Below are positions 17,498 through 26,628 of a stretch of DNA of 46,146 nucleotides, piece after piece. The position numbers and the translations under genes were made by a program. The stretch is from assembly GCA_018812705.1 (NCBI GenBank), contig JAHJCZ010000052.1, positions 1 to 46,146 of the forward strand, in the 5' to 3' direction. This DNA comes from Candidatus Omnitrophota bacterium (lineage in GTDB: Bacteria > Omnitrophota > Gorgyraeia > Zapsychrales > Zapsychraceae). Below the pieces are notes generated by a model. That model saw only the letters and a program-made list of their open reading frames with translations. It ran no database searches and was not told the origin of the DNA. Each line of letters starts with the position of its first letter. Position 1 is the first letter of the stretch.

Positions 17498-19144
17498 TCA
17501 TATAATATCCCGGGCCCTGCTTAAAGCTACATCAATATTGCTGACCACATTATCCTCACCAATTAAAGAATACAACCCGGATTTTTCTAATGAAAACAGC
17601 GGCTGGGCCCTTACTCCTGATAAAATCAGAACGATTCCATTGCGCTTTGATTTTTCATAAACCGTCCTTAAAGCGTTCATAGCTGTTGCATCTATGCTTA
17701 AAACATGGCGCATGCGCAAAATCCGCACCTTTGGCTTTTTTTCAATATTATTCATCGTTTCAACAAACGTGTTTACAACGCCAAAAAAGAACGGTCCATT
17801 GATCTCGAAAATTTCAACACCTACAGGAACTATTCTCTTGCTTAAAGCGTTAACATCATCCCTCTCTTCCTCATCAACAAACTCACCTGTGATCATATTT
17901 ATATTTGACGTTAATGCTAAACGTCTCATAAAAAGAAACGCCGCCAAAACCATACCTACCTGAATAGCGACCGATAGGTCTAAGACCACTGTTAAAGCAA
18001 ATGTTACTAAAAGTACGAGCACATCACTTTTCGGAGCTTTCAGGATCATTTTAAAAGATTGCCATTCGCTCATACGATAAGCGACTATAACCAATATTCC
18101 GGCTAATGTCGCCATAGGTATCAATTTTGCCCACTTTCCTAAAAACAGCATAATTAACAAAAGCGTCAAAGCATGAACAATTCCTGCAACAGGTGTCCTT
18201 CCTCCATTATGAACATTAACCGCTGTCCGCGCAATTGCTCCTGTCGCCGGAATTCCCCCGAATAAAGGAGAAACCATATTAGCCACTCCTTGAGCAATTA
18301 ATTCCATATTGGAACGGTGCCTGCCTCCGATCATCCCATCAGCAACAACAGCGGATAACAGGGATTCAATTGCGGCTAAAATCGCTATCGTAAACGCAGG
18401 CTGAACAAGCTCAGAGAGCATGTGCCATTGGATCTTTGGTAACATCGGATACGGAAGGCCTTGAGGGATATCTCCAAAACGCGCACCTATTGTCTCAACC
18501 GGCAGCTTTAGCCAAAACACTAAACCTGTCGTCACAATAAGAGCAATAATGGAACCAGGGATCTTTTTTGATATTTTTCCCCACGATAAAACAATGAACA
18601 CAGTCAAACAAGCAATTGCCAAGGCATGATAATTGGTGGAATAAATATTCTCCTTATACATCACACATTTTTCAAAAAAATCTGCGGGTAACGCCCCTAT
18701 GTGTAAACCTAAAAAATCTTTTATCTGTGAAATAAAAATTATCACTGCAATCCCGCTGGTAAAACCAACTGTTACAGGATAAGGAATAAATTTGATCACA
18801 GCGCCAAATCCCGCTAACCCCATAATGATCAGCATTACTCCAGCCATGAACGTAGAGACCATTAGACCGTCAATACCATACTTTTGAATTATGCTATAAA
18901 CGATCACGACAAAAGCGCCGGTTGGCCCCCCTATCTGAACACGGCTACCGCCTAAAGCAGAGATCAAAAACCCGGCAATAACAGCGGTGATAATACCTTT
19001 ATCCGGAGAAACCCCCGAGGCAACCGCAAAAGCAATTGCTAAAGGCAAAGCCACAATGCCAACAATAATGCCGGAAGTAAAATCAGCCTGAAATTGCTGA
19101 AAAGAATAATTTTTAAGCGTAGTGAATATTTTTGGTTTTAACAT
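17498..19144 (-). CDS. SulP-family anion transporter with STAS domain
   Basis: The 548-residue protein has the SulP signature near the start ([23 protein letters not shown], then [14 protein letters not shown]), about 11-14 membrane segments up to residue 415, and a cytoplasmic STAS domain at about 435-545 ([30 protein letters not shown]). SulP proteins carry sulfate, bicarbonate, dicarboxylates or similar anions by symport or exchange. The substrate cannot be told here; bicarbonate or sulfate are the common choices. AGGAAG stands 4 nt before the ATG. It is followed closely by the zinc-ribbon SDR gene. Confidence 0.93.
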   Translation of the reverse strand: MLKPKIFTTLKNYSFQQFQADFTSGIIVGIVALPLAIAFAVASGVSPDKGIITAVIAGFLISALGGSRVQIGGPTGAFVVIVYSIIQKYGIDGLMVSTFMAGVMLIIMGLAGFGAVIKFIPYPVTVGFTSGIAVIIFISQIKDFLGLHIGALPADFFEKCVMYKENIYSTNYHALAIACLTVFIVLSWGKISKKIPGSIIALIVTTGLVFWLKLPVETIGARFGDIPQGLPYPMLPKIQWHMLSELVQPAFTIAILAAIESLLSAVVADGMIGGRHRSNMELIAQGVANMVSPLFGGIPATGAIARTAVNVHNGGRTPVAGIVHALTLLLIMLFLGKWAKLIPMATLAGILVIVAYRMSEWQSFKMILKAPKSDVLVLLVTFALTVVLDLSVAIQVGMVLAAFLFMRRLALTSNINMITGEFVDEEERDDVNALSKRIVPVGVEIFEINGPFFFGVVNTFVETMNNIEKKPKVRILRMRHVLSIDATAMNALRTVYEKSKRNGIVLILSGVRAQPLFSLEKSGLYSLIGEDNVVSNIDVALSRARDII

Positions 19145-19472
19145 CTATCTTCCTTTTTTAGATAAGACAATTGTCCTAAAGATGGGATATCTTCCAACTC
19201 AATAGATACTATCAAACTATTTTAAAGTAGAGAAGATTTTAAACATAATACTTTGCAGGTAAAACTTTCCCAAAAAGCAGCTTACTTCTTTGAAATACAA
19301 CTACTGGCGGGGAGATCCCTCGCGATCATTTAGAGGCTACTCAATACAAACCCCATCAATGGACCTTGGAAGGCTTAATATTCGTCTAATAAAAGCGGGA
19401 AATGCTTCCTCCATGCATGCATACTTAGAGGAATAATTTTTTTGCATTCAATTGCGCTAAACCAAAAATATA
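19145..19472. other. Gene-free stretch between SulP gene and the PG-binding cluster
   Basis: No convincing reading frame, RNA gene or strong hairpin was found. The section near 19300-19420 is less AT-rich than its flanks, but frames on both strands are broken by stops within 20 codons. It may be decayed coding sequence; I cannot identify the source. Confidence 0.4.
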
Positions 19473-19685
19473 TTATTTTTTCTTTGCTAATGCGCTTGCT
19501 AATCTCTGGTATCTTTGCAACATTGCGGGATCATTAAATAATGCTTTATTCTGAGCCAAGAACTTTTGTGCCCTAAGAATATTCTCAGCGTTAAAATTGA
19601 TCTTTTTTTCTTGAGCAAAAGATTGATTGCATAAAAATAATGCTAAAATATTTAATCCGATCACTAATTTAAATTTCTTGTTCAT
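19473..19685 (-). CDS. Small secreted protein (70 aa)
   Basis: The protein has a signal peptide of about 24 residues (KKFKLVIGLNILALFLCNQSFAQ) and a mature part of about 45 residues. That part is helical and basic (ENILRAQKFLAQNKALFNDPAMLQRYQRLASALAKKK). AGGAGA lies upstream of the ATG. It is the last gene of the cluster with the two PG_binding_1 proteins (55 nt downstream of the lipoprotein gene). No known family recognised; a small periplasmic partner of the cluster is a guess. Confidence 0.75.
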   Translation of the reverse strand: MNKKFKLVIGLNILALFLCNQSFAQEKKINFNAENILRAQKFLAQNKALFNDPAMLQRYQRLASALAKKK

Positions 19686-19739
19686 TTTGATAATCTCCTA
19701 ACATTTACGTGCTTCACTACTTGACTAACTTCCCTGCTT

Positions 19740-20219
19740 TCATAAATAGTTCTTTAACTTGACCCAAGTTCCCCTTCCTACTACACCATCGGCTGATAAA
19801 TTATTTGCTTTTTGAAATGCCTTGATACCCTCCTTTGTCTTAGTTCCGATCTTTCCATCAACTGGGCCTTGATAAAAGCCTGCATTTTTTAATGCTAACT
19901 GAACTTGATTTGCAGATACATCATCTACCCTAACAATGTCTCCGAACGCATCATTATTTATCTTAGAGATGGAGATTGTTTCATCATTCTTTCTTTTCGA
20001 GTATATTTCAGCAGAATCATTTTTCTTCACACAATCCTGTTTTAATTGTCTCAGTTCGCTTCTAATGCTTCCAATTTCTAGGTCTTTTGCACTCATTTCA
20101 TCTTCCAGAAAAACAATACGGCCCTGCATGCCCTGCAAGTCAGTATTTGCAGATCTTTGAGTCGTTGCACATCCAGATAAGACCAAACAACAAACAATTA
20201 AGCTAAGCCTTTTACCCAT
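19740..20219 (-). CDS. Lipoprotein with C-terminal PG_binding_1 domain
   Basis: Two ATG codons stand side by side; the second (20219) has the better distance from AGGAGG, giving 159 residues. The signal peptide ends in the lipobox LVLSGC. A short coiled coil follows (GRIVFLEDEMSAKDLEIGSI). The last 60 residues are a peptidoglycan-binding-like domain: VQLALKNAGFYQGPVDGKIG, TKTKEGIKAFQKANNLSADG, VVGRGTWVKLK. It should tie the outer or inner membrane to the cell wall. It follows the membrane-anchored double-domain protein by 14 nt. Confidence 0.9.
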   Translation of the reverse strand: MGKRLSLIVCCLVLSGCATTQRSANTDLQGMQGRIVFLEDEMSAKDLEIGSIRSELRQLKQDCVKKNDSAEIYSKRKNDETISISKINNDAFGDIVRVDDVSANQVQLALKNAGFYQGPVDGKIGTKTKEGIKAFQKANNLSADGVVGRGTWVKLKNYL

Positions 20220-20233
20220 CATTCCTCCTGATA

Positions 20234-20911
20234 TTATTGTTTATTTAATAAATTTCTCTTAAGCTCATCCCAAGTCTTAGGGCCAACTACTCCATCGGCT
20301 TTAAGATTTTTAGAAAGTTGAAATTCTTTAACTGCCCTTTTGGTCTGTATTCCTAGCTTGCCGTCAACATTGTTTTTATAGTATCCCAGTTTTTTTAAAG
20401 CCAATTGAATCTCCTGAACTCTTTCCTTTGAATTTACTCGCGAATTCACTATCTTATCCTGAATTTTTGTTTTATCTAGCAAATCATCCTTATTGATAGA
20501 CTTCTTGCTAGCTTTAGATAATTGTTTCGACTCTTTGGAAAGTTGGGAAACAGTTTTTTCCTTTTTGGTTTTCTGAATTGAAGATTCCTTTATATTTAAG
20601 GCAGAAAGGGTTTTAGAATCAACTATTCCTGTAATAGTGAGGCCTCTGTCATCCTGAAATTTTCGTATTGCAAGCCTCGTTTTTTCATTCATTTTCCCTT
20701 CAATAGATCCAGCATAATGATGTAACTCCTGTAGGGTTTTCTGTATATCCTTCACCCTTGGATTCGTCATATCAACGCTCCCAATGACTTCTTTCTCTTG
20801 TCTTAGTAGCTGCTTATTAAAAACAGCTTTTTTGATAAAATGACGCACAGGCAACACAAAAATAAACAGCAGAACCCCTATTACCAGTATTCTTAATGCA
20901 CCTCTGACCAT
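20234..20911 (-). CDS. Membrane-anchored protein with two PG_binding_1 domains
   Basis: The ATG at 20911 follows GAGGAGGGG and is preferred over an upstream in-frame TTG (225 residues). One N-terminal membrane helix (about 5-22) is followed by a periplasmic part. The first PG_binding_1 repeat (about 50-100) has IQKTLQELHHYAGSIEGKMN and the second (about 165-220) has IQLALKKLGYYKNNVDGKLG. They are joined by a Lys/Ser-rich linker. The second repeat closely matches that of the downstream lipoprotein, suggesting duplication within the cluster. Its job is probably to link the inner membrane to peptidoglycan. Confidence 0.9.
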   Translation of the reverse strand: MVRGALRILVIGVLLFIFVLPVRHFIKKAVFNKQLLRQEKEVIGSVDMTNPRVKDIQKTLQELHHYAGSIEGKMNEKTRLAIRKFQDDRGLTITGIVDSKTLSALNIKESSIQKTKKEKTVSQLSKESKQLSKASKKSINKDDLLDKTKIQDKIVNSRVNSKERVQEIQLALKKLGYYKNNVDGKLGIQTKRAVKEFQLSKNLKADGVVGPKTWDELKRNLLNKQ

Positions 20912-20940
20912 GACTTTCCCCTCCTCTTTCAAATGTAATT

Positions 20941-21984
20941 TTATTCAACCGGTATAATAATTTTCCGACCCACTTTTAGTTTATTAGGGTCGCTTATTGC
21001 ATCTTTGTTTAATTCATAAAGATATTTCCATCGATGGCCGCCACCAAGTTCCCTTTGTGCTATTTTTGACAAACTATCACCCTTTTGAATAACATAATCA
21101 CGTGTTGATACTTTTGCAGATGTCTCTACCTTCTCTTTTATTTCTATAATATATTTTCCCACTTCAATCTCTTTTGCATCTTTTATATTTGCCCGCTCCA
21201 TTTCGGGGATCATTATCTCTTCAACCTCCGCGACCATAAATTGGGCATTTCTATCCTTTTGCATACCTGCCAAATCGCTTACCGGAGCTATTGCATCAAG
21301 TTTTCCACGGCTTACAATAAGAATTCGATCTTCAAGTATACCTTTTTCAAGCATATATTCTTTAACATTTTCTCCCCTTGCCTTGCCAAGCTTCAGATTG
21401 TATTCATCCGAGCCCCTTTTATCACAATTTCCTGTTATCAAGATACTCGCCTCTTGATTTCGCCTCAAACTTTTAACAGATTGATCTAAAATAGCATAAT
21501 GGTCCTCACGCAGTTGAGCCTTGTTATAATCAAAATAAATCTTTACGTTCTTAATTATTTTCTTAATGAGTAAAGATGGTTTTAATTCCGGAACAACTAC
21601 AACAGGTTCTATTTTAGGAGCCTCAACTATTGTCTCAATTTTAGGAGACTCAACTTTTTGCTTTACTTCTACCTGTGCCTCTTCCTCTGCTTTATAATCA
21701 TAAATTATTTTATAAACGTAAACATAGCCGCGATTACCCCAAGGTCGAACCTCTCCAGGCTCCTTCGGCCACCACCAATATCCACCGCGGTCAGAATCTT
21801 GAACCATACCCGGCTTTGCATCTGAAGGCCACCATTGAAACTTATTCTGAAGAAATTCCTTTTCCTTTTTTCTTTTTTCTTCTTTTTTCTCTTTTAATTT
21901 CAATGGCCTTTCTGCAAATGCAGGATTAACCCAAAAACAAAGAACAATAATAAGCATCAAATATCCAGATTTTTTTATGAGCAT
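20941..21984 (-). CDS. OmpA/Pal-like protein with C-terminal LysM domain
   Basis: ATG at 21984 is chosen; an in-frame TTG sits just before it. The signal peptide ends NPAFAERP. Residues about 45-95 hold an odd tryptophan-rich section with WWPSDAKPG and WWWPKEPGE. A Val/Pro/Glu linker follows. The OmpA domain (about 150-250) has IYFDYNKAQL and the Pal-like GNCDKRGSDEYNLKLGKARG, with the Asp and Arg that bind diaminopimelate. The last 50 residues are a LysM module (YVIQKGDSLSKIAQRELG). Two wall-binding domains in one protein suggest tight attachment to peptidoglycan. It heads a run of cell-wall-binding genes and follows a receiver gene by about 30 nt. Confidence 0.92.
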   Translation of the reverse strand: MLIKKSGYLMLIIVLCFWVNPAFAERPLKLKEKKEEKRKKEKEFLQNKFQWWPSDAKPGMVQDSDRGGYWWWPKEPGEVRPWGNRGYVYVYKIIYDYKAEEEAQVEVKQKVESPKIETIVEAPKIEPVVVVPELKPSLLIKKIIKNVKIYFDYNKAQLREDHYAILDQSVKSLRRNQEASILITGNCDKRGSDEYNLKLGKARGENVKEYMLEKGILEDRILIVSRGKLDAIAPVSDLAGMQKDRNAQFMVAEVEEIMIPEMERANIKDAKEIEVGKYIIEIKEKVETSAKVSTRDYVIQKGDSLSKIAQRELGGGHRWKYLYELNKDAISDPNKLKVGRKIIIPVE

Positions 21985-22017
21985 CAATATACTTACCTTT
22001 CTTGTGCCAACAATTAT

Positions 22018-22404
22018 TTAAGAAGAAGCTCTGATCGTTTCTGACTTTTTGTTGCCTAAAAGTCTTGAAACTTTATCCAAAAGGATCTCAACAGATTGCG
22101 ACTTATCAAAATAATCTGTTGCAAAAGGCAAGTATCTCTTTTGCTCTTCAATGTTTCTTACGCTGAATATTAGAACCTTTAACTGATCATTATATTCTTG
22201 AATGACATCCCACATATAAACTCCATCAACTTCCGGCATATTAATATCCAACATGATCAAATCAACATCTTTGGCCTTTATCATAGCCATTGTGCCTTCT
22301 GATGCATTTTTTGCTGTTAGAACAGAATAGCCTTCTGATTCTAATAACTTCTTGTAATAGCGAATAACTCCGATCTCATCGTCGATAATCAATATCCTGT
22401 TCAT
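22018..22404 (-). CDS. Stand-alone response regulator receiver
   Basis: A 128-residue protein made only of a receiver domain: the acidic pair in IIDDEIG, phospho-acceptor Asp in LIMLDINMPEVDG, a Ser in place of the usual Thr/Ser after the fourth strand (LIFSVRN), and a YFDKSQS segment where the conserved Lys stands. There is no output domain, so it works through protein contact. It lies between a two-component pair and the cell-wall gene cluster, on the same strand. A good ribosome site (AAGGAG) precedes the start. Confidence 0.9.
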   Translation of the reverse strand: MNRILIIDDEIGVIRYYKKLLESEGYSVLTAKNASEGTMAMIKAKDVDLIMLDINMPEVDGVYMWDVIQEYNDQLKVLIFSVRNIEEQKRYLPFATDYFDKSQSVEILLDKVSRLLGNKKSETIRASS

Positions 22405-22494
22405 CTGGTCTCCTTGTTTTTAATAAATCACATAATGAATATATCAAAAATATATTAAGCAGGTATTAGAAGAATATTAGATTATTTTAATAAT

Positions 22495-24027
22495 TTATGA
22501 GGTCGTGTATATTGCTTCTTGGGACTTGGGGGGAGAAGAAAGTATTGGAAGAATTACAGTAAAGGTGGTTCCTTTATCAACAATGCTTTGCACTTTTACC
22601 TTGCCGCTGTGAACCTTGGCCAAAGATTGTGCAATGCTTAATCCTAATCCAATGCCTCTAGTATGCGAATCAGTAGGAACTTTTTGATAGAATTGATCAA
22701 AGATTTTATTTATATCTTCAGAAGAAATGCCAATACCCGTGTCTGAAATTTCCACAATAAGATTGTTTTGATCAGCCTTAACAGTCAAATTGATCACCCC
22801 GCCCTTGCTGGTAAATTTGATCGCATTGTTTATAATATTTAAGAAAAGTCTTCTTAAGTGCAGAGCATCTCCTTTAAGCGTTCTTATTTTGGTAAGCACT
22901 TTTAATTTTATATCGATTTCTTTTTCTAAAGCTATTTTTCTCTCCTTTCCGCATATTTCTTCAAAGAATTCGTTTAGGTCGAATTCTTCAAAAACAAAAT
23001 TCTCAGGAACATAATCTGCTTTAGCCAAAAGAAGAAGATCTTCGGTAATTTTTAGCATCTTTTTAGATTCTTCAAATACTGCTTTTAATGTTTCCTTATA
23101 CTCATTATTTGACTGTTCTTTTCTTAGCGCCACTTCACATTCGCCATTGATAATGGCAATTGGAGTCTTTAATTCATGCGCAACATGCGAGTTGAACTCT
23201 GCAATATGACCAAACGCCTTTTGAAGCCGGTCGATCATCTTGTTAAACGCCGCAACCATTATCTTGATCTCTTCATCATTGTAACGGGTTTTAATTCTTT
23301 GACTTAGGTCTTTGTGCGTGACTTGTTCAGCGACACTAGCAACTTCAACAATTGGCTTAACCAGCCGATCAGAGAAATACTTGCTAATTAAGATCGCAAG
23401 AACGAGCACAAAAGGAATGCTAAAAAAGAGAATGTCCCTTCGTTCTTTCAGGACCATTACTAGTGTTTTCTGAGAAGTAGCAATTAATATTATAAATTTC
23501 AATTTGCCATTAAAGTAAACTGGCTCTTGGATCAGGCGAAAATATTCATTGTTGAGCCGAATGTTTTTTAATATTCTCTGCATTGAGTTGTTTTTATCAA
23601 CGGTGTTCAAAAATACTGCTTTAATTTCACCATTAACATTTTTTGTAAATGCAGGAACGTTGCTATCTACGTTCAGGAAATAAATATAATCTTCGCTCAA
23701 GTCCAAATGATCAAAGCTCTTGAGCCAATCATTGTTCGTAGCCTTCAATGTTAATTCTCTAGACCTATATTCATCTAAATTAATGGTCATATCAATAGCA
23801 TCATCAAAATTTTTATCTATATTTTCTCCAGGCTGAAATGTTTGCCTATTAAATTCCTCGATAAAATACTTTATCTGTTTGGTCTTGGTTTTCAGCTCAA
23901 TATCAAGGTCTTCCCCTAAACCTCTTGATAATGTCAGATACAAATATGATGAATACGCGACCAGCAAAGTTCCTAATGCGATCGTGTACAAAATAGTTAT
24001 TTTAAATTTAATTGATTGTATTCTCAT
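22495..24027 (-). CDS. Membrane sensor histidine kinase (HAMP, HisKA, HATPase)
   Basis: The 510-residue protein has membrane helices at about 10-32 and 199-216, enclosing a periplasmic sensor domain of about 165 residues of no obvious type. A HAMP domain follows (218-270). The phosphorylated His is His284 in HVAHELKTPI. The ATP domain has NIINNAIKFT, DTGIGIS and GIGLGLSIAQSLA. It is of the CusS/QseC-like class that pairs with OmpR-type regulators. Its start overlaps the stop of the regulator gene upstream (ATGA), so the two are translationally coupled. The signal is unknown; the downstream cell-wall genes make an envelope signal plausible. Confidence 0.94.
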   Translation of the reverse strand: MRIQSIKFKITILYTIALGTLLVAYSSYLYLTLSRGLGEDLDIELKTKTKQIKYFIEEFNRQTFQPGENIDKNFDDAIDMTINLDEYRSRELTLKATNNDWLKSFDHLDLSEDYIYFLNVDSNVPAFTKNVNGEIKAVFLNTVDKNNSMQRILKNIRLNNEYFRLIQEPVYFNGKLKFIILIATSQKTLVMVLKERRDILFFSIPFVLVLAILISKYFSDRLVKPIVEVASVAEQVTHKDLSQRIKTRYNDEEIKIMVAAFNKMIDRLQKAFGHIAEFNSHVAHELKTPIAIINGECEVALRKEQSNNEYKETLKAVFEESKKMLKITEDLLLLAKADYVPENFVFEEFDLNEFFEEICGKERKIALEKEIDIKLKVLTKIRTLKGDALHLRRLFLNIINNAIKFTSKGGVINLTVKADQNNLIVEISDTGIGISSEDINKIFDQFYQKVPTDSHTRGIGLGLSIAQSLAKVHSGKVKVQSIVDKGTTFTVILPILSSPPKSQEAIYTTS

Positions 24028-24701
24028 GGGGCTATTTCGCTCAGCATATATCCGGTTCCGTACATCGTATGCAAAAGAGGCTTGTCAAAATCTTTGTCTA
24101 TCTTGTTTCGTAAATAATTTATATACACTTCAATACTGTTGCTGAAAGAGTCAAAATTCCTGTCCCAAACATGCTCTGTAAGCATTACTCGGGTAACAAC
24201 ACGATTAACATTCAACATAAAATATTCCAACAAGGCATACTCTTTAGATGTTAAAGATATTTTTTTTTCTTTTCTTTTTACTTCATGAGAAAGTTGGTCT
24301 AATTCAAGATCAGCAATTTTGAGGGTCGTTTGTTTAGCTTGGCCATTTCTTCTGATCAGCGCCCTTATTCGGGCCAGAAATTCTTCAAAACAGAACGGCT
24401 TTGTTATATAATCATCCGCACCGCTGTCCAGGCCCTGGACTTTGTCAGAAACGCTATCTCTCGCTGTAAGCATAAGGATCGGCGTATTTATGCCATTTTT
24501 TCTTAATTCTCTGCATATATAAATACCATCTTTGCCAGGCAGCATGATATCCAAAATAACTAGATCATATTCATTCGCATCTGCCAGATGCAATCCTTCG
24601 TCTCCGTTATATGCCACATCAACGATATATTTTTCGGCCTTTAATCCTTTTTGTATAAAATTAGCTATTTTCTTTTCGTCTTCAACTATTAGGATACGCA
24701 T
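24024..24701 (-). CDS. OmpR/PhoB-family response regulator
   Basis: The 225-residue protein has a receiver domain (VEDEKK, phosphorylated Asp in LVILDIMLPGKDG, Thr in MLTARDS, Lys in ITKPF) and a winged-helix DNA-binding domain (about 128-222) with LTSKEYALLEYFMLN and VEVYINYLR-like segment SIEVYINYLRNKID ending GTGYML. It is most like the heavy-metal or envelope regulators of the CusR/CopR group. It is coupled to the sensor kinase gene that overlaps its end. A TATAAT box and a 12-bp palindrome lie in the 180 bases upstream. Confidence 0.94.
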   Translation of the reverse strand: MRILIVEDEKKIANFIQKGLKAEKYIVDVAYNGDEGLHLADANEYDLVILDIMLPGKDGIYICRELRKNGINTPILMLTARDSVSDKVQGLDSGADDYITKPFCFEEFLARIRALIRRNGQAKQTTLKIADLELDQLSHEVKRKEKKISLTSKEYALLEYFMLNVNRVVTRVMLTEHVWDRNFDSFSNSIEVYINYLRNKIDKDFDKPLLHTMYGTGYMLSEIAP

Positions 24702-24773
24702 GGCTTTATTTTTAATGAGTTTGTTTTAATTAAGATTCTTCAATTAATCTAAAATACTATTATCAATAAGGAC

Positions 24774-24806
24774 ATTATAGCAAATTAAAAAAAATAGAAT
24801 ATTCTA
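24774..24806 (-). promoter_or_regulatory. Candidate promoter and operator for the two-component genes
   Basis: On the minus strand a perfect TATAAT lies at 24774-24779. The -35 area has no good TTGACA but is covered by the 12-bp palindrome TAGAATATTCTA (24795-24806). A weak -35 overlapped by a palindrome suggests an activator site, perhaps for autoregulation by the regulator encoded downstream. This is inference from position. Confidence 0.5.
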
Positions 24807-24882
24807 ATGTTTTATTTCAAATCTAACCACTAATGCAGATAAGGAGGGTTCAGTTAATGCCTATCTAGATGCAGGAACTTTT

Positions 24883-26298
24883 TTATTTGGTTTGAATATC
24901 TTCTTCTCGTAAAAGCTGAATGAATATATCGGAAACTTTAGGGTCAAACTGCTTACCCTTACCCTTTTCCAGCTCGACCAAAGCTTCTTTTTTGTTTAAT
25001 CCTTTCCGATAAGCCCGATCAGATGTCATGGCGTCATATGCATCAGCAACAGAAATAATAGAAGCAAGCCTATTAATCTCATCACCTTTTAATTTATCAG
25101 GATACCCGGTTCCATCATAACGCTCATGATGATAGCGCACTACAGCCAGCATTTGTTTGTCGAAAACTACTGGTTTTAGAATTTCTTCCCCAAGGACCGG
25201 ATGTTCCCTAATAACATTCCATTCCTCATCTGTAAGCCTGTCTTTTTTGTTCAAAATTGTTTTCTGTATCCCCAATTTTCCAATATCATGAAGCCGGGAG
25301 GAATCTTTGATCAAATCCACTTCCGCTTCTGGTAATTCCATTTTCAAAGCAATCTTTTCAGCATATTCAGCAACACGGTCAGAATGCCCCGCAGTATAAG
25401 CATCCTTGGCTTCCAGAACCCTGATCAATGACTGCATAGCACGATAAAAATATTTATGCGTCTTCTTGTTGGAAAGAAATAGACTTTTGGCCATGATATT
25501 AAAATCATGCGCGAGCTCGCTGATCTCATCTCTGCCTCCTACCCTAACCTGATGCTTAAAATCACCTTCCCGAATACGTTGCGTGCCTTCGGCCAATTTC
25601 TTAATACGTTGCATGATCGTATTAGAAAACAACGTGCCTACGATCAAAGAAAGAATGATCCCTAAAATGAGAATAACGATCTCTCTTTGGTGAAATCCTT
25701 TTTGTACTGCATAGACATCATCGGCATTGATATCCACTCCAATTATGGCTACCGCTTTTCCCTTTGAGTCATAAATAGGGGCATACCCCGAAAGAAGCAC
25801 CCCCCACTCGTCTGTCCCCATCTTTTTGTCTGCCGCAGGACCATCAAAAGCCTTCATCATCTCAGAAAAACGCGATGCATCGTATTTATCTCCAGGGAAT
25901 GAAACGATCTCTCCATCTTTCGATTCATCCATGTCCGTATCGGCATCAACGATGAACTGCAAAACTCCCGGCTTATCCGTTTGGGTCATAGTATAAACAT
26001 ACTTGAGGATCGGATCTACTTTTTTGATCTTCTGCAATTTTTTAAGAATTATTTTAAAAGCCTCACTATTTACTCCCTGACGATTGAGCGGGATCTTCAT
26101 GAGCAAATCACCATCAATTGACAAAGTTGCGGTTTGAGCAATTATCATAAGTTTTTCCCGCAGCTGATTAAACTGTGAATCAAGGGCATATTTGTAGAGG
26201 AGTAAATTGCAGAGACCAGCAGAAAGGATCATAGCCAATATTAAAAGCAGGGTGACCTTCATTTTGAAACTATTTAAAATTTTTCGTTTTCTCTTCAT
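24883..26298 (-). CDS. Membrane HD-GYP cyclic-di-GMP phosphodiesterase with sensor and HAMP domains
   Basis: The 471-residue protein has helices at about 13-32 and 205-225 around a periplasmic Cache-like sensor (AIIGVDINADDVY near its end). A HAMP domain (about 228-280) leads to an HD-GYP domain (about 290-460): HDIGKLGIQKTIL, REHPVLGEEIL, RYHHERYDGTGYPDKLKGDEI, SVADAYDAMTSDRAYRKG. All metal-ligand motifs and the GYP signature are kept, so it should degrade c-di-GMP. It is transcribed away from the two-component genes with a 180-nt gap. No clear ribosome site is seen before the ATG. Confidence 0.94.
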   Translation of the reverse strand: MKRKRKILNSFKMKVTLLLILAMILSAGLCNLLLYKYALDSQFNQLREKLMIIAQTATLSIDGDLLMKIPLNRQGVNSEAFKIILKKLQKIKKVDPILKYVYTMTQTDKPGVLQFIVDADTDMDESKDGEIVSFPGDKYDASRFSEMMKAFDGPAADKKMGTDEWGVLLSGYAPIYDSKGKAVAIIGVDINADDVYAVQKGFHQREIVILILGIILSLIVGTLFSNTIMQRIKKLAEGTQRIREGDFKHQVRVGGRDEISELAHDFNIMAKSLFLSNKKTHKYFYRAMQSLIRVLEAKDAYTAGHSDRVAEYAEKIALKMELPEAEVDLIKDSSRLHDIGKLGIQKTILNKKDRLTDEEWNVIREHPVLGEEILKPVVFDKQMLAVVRYHHERYDGTGYPDKLKGDEINRLASIISVADAYDAMTSDRAYRKGLNKKEALVELEKGKGKQFDPKVSDIFIQLLREEDIQTK

Positions 26299-26404
26299 TT
26301 AAAATCACAGCAGATAGAAAACATTTCTGATTTTTCCTGTAACTACTACAGGATTCCACTAGGCTAATTTTTATCTTATCCCAAAGAGAAACCTTTCGCA
26401 ATAT

Positions 26405-26444
26405 GAATAAATAGGAATAAATAGGAATAAATAGGAATAAATAG
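26405..26444. repeat. Four tandem copies of the decamer GAATAAATAG
   Basis: The 10-bp unit is repeated four times without change and runs into the left end of the 151-bp element at 26440. Related AATAAATAG words also stand next to the second element near 28722-28755. It may be slippage at an insertion target or part of the element's outer end. Confidence 0.9.
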
Positions 26445-26590
26445 TGTCGTTTCTCACAACTTCATATGCAGCTAAACTTTATAACTAAATTCCAGCTTTC
26501 CTTTAAATTCGGAAATTCTAAAAAATGTCCAAGGCTTTATTTATTGCACAAATCATTAACATACATATATTTATGAGAAACGACACTATT
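26440..26590. mobile_element. 151-bp element, copy 1, with 17-bp terminal inverted repeats
   Basis: The left end AATAGTGTCGTTTCTCA (26440-26456) is exactly inverted at the right end (26574-26590). An extra copy of the right end follows at 26595-26611. The inside has no reading frame. Copy 2 at 28753-28903 has the same length and differs at 5 of 151 bases by my count, in the same orientation. This is the form of a miniature inverted-repeat element (MITE) or a REP-like unit. No transposase gene is present in the window. Confidence 0.9.
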
Positions 26591-26594
26591 AATA

Positions 26595-26611
26595 TGAGAA
26601 ACGACACTATT
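26595..26611. repeat. Extra right-end copy of the element terminal repeat
   Basis: TGAGAAACGACACTATT is repeated 21 bp after the right end of copy 1. It ends 17 bases before the stop codon of the large MscS gene. The same extra end occurs beside copy 2. Confidence 0.9.
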
Positions 26612-26628
26612 AATACTATTAATAAATA

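Noticed and set aside
26405-26444. CRISPR array
   Set aside because: The repeats are 10-bp and without spacers; no cas genes are present.
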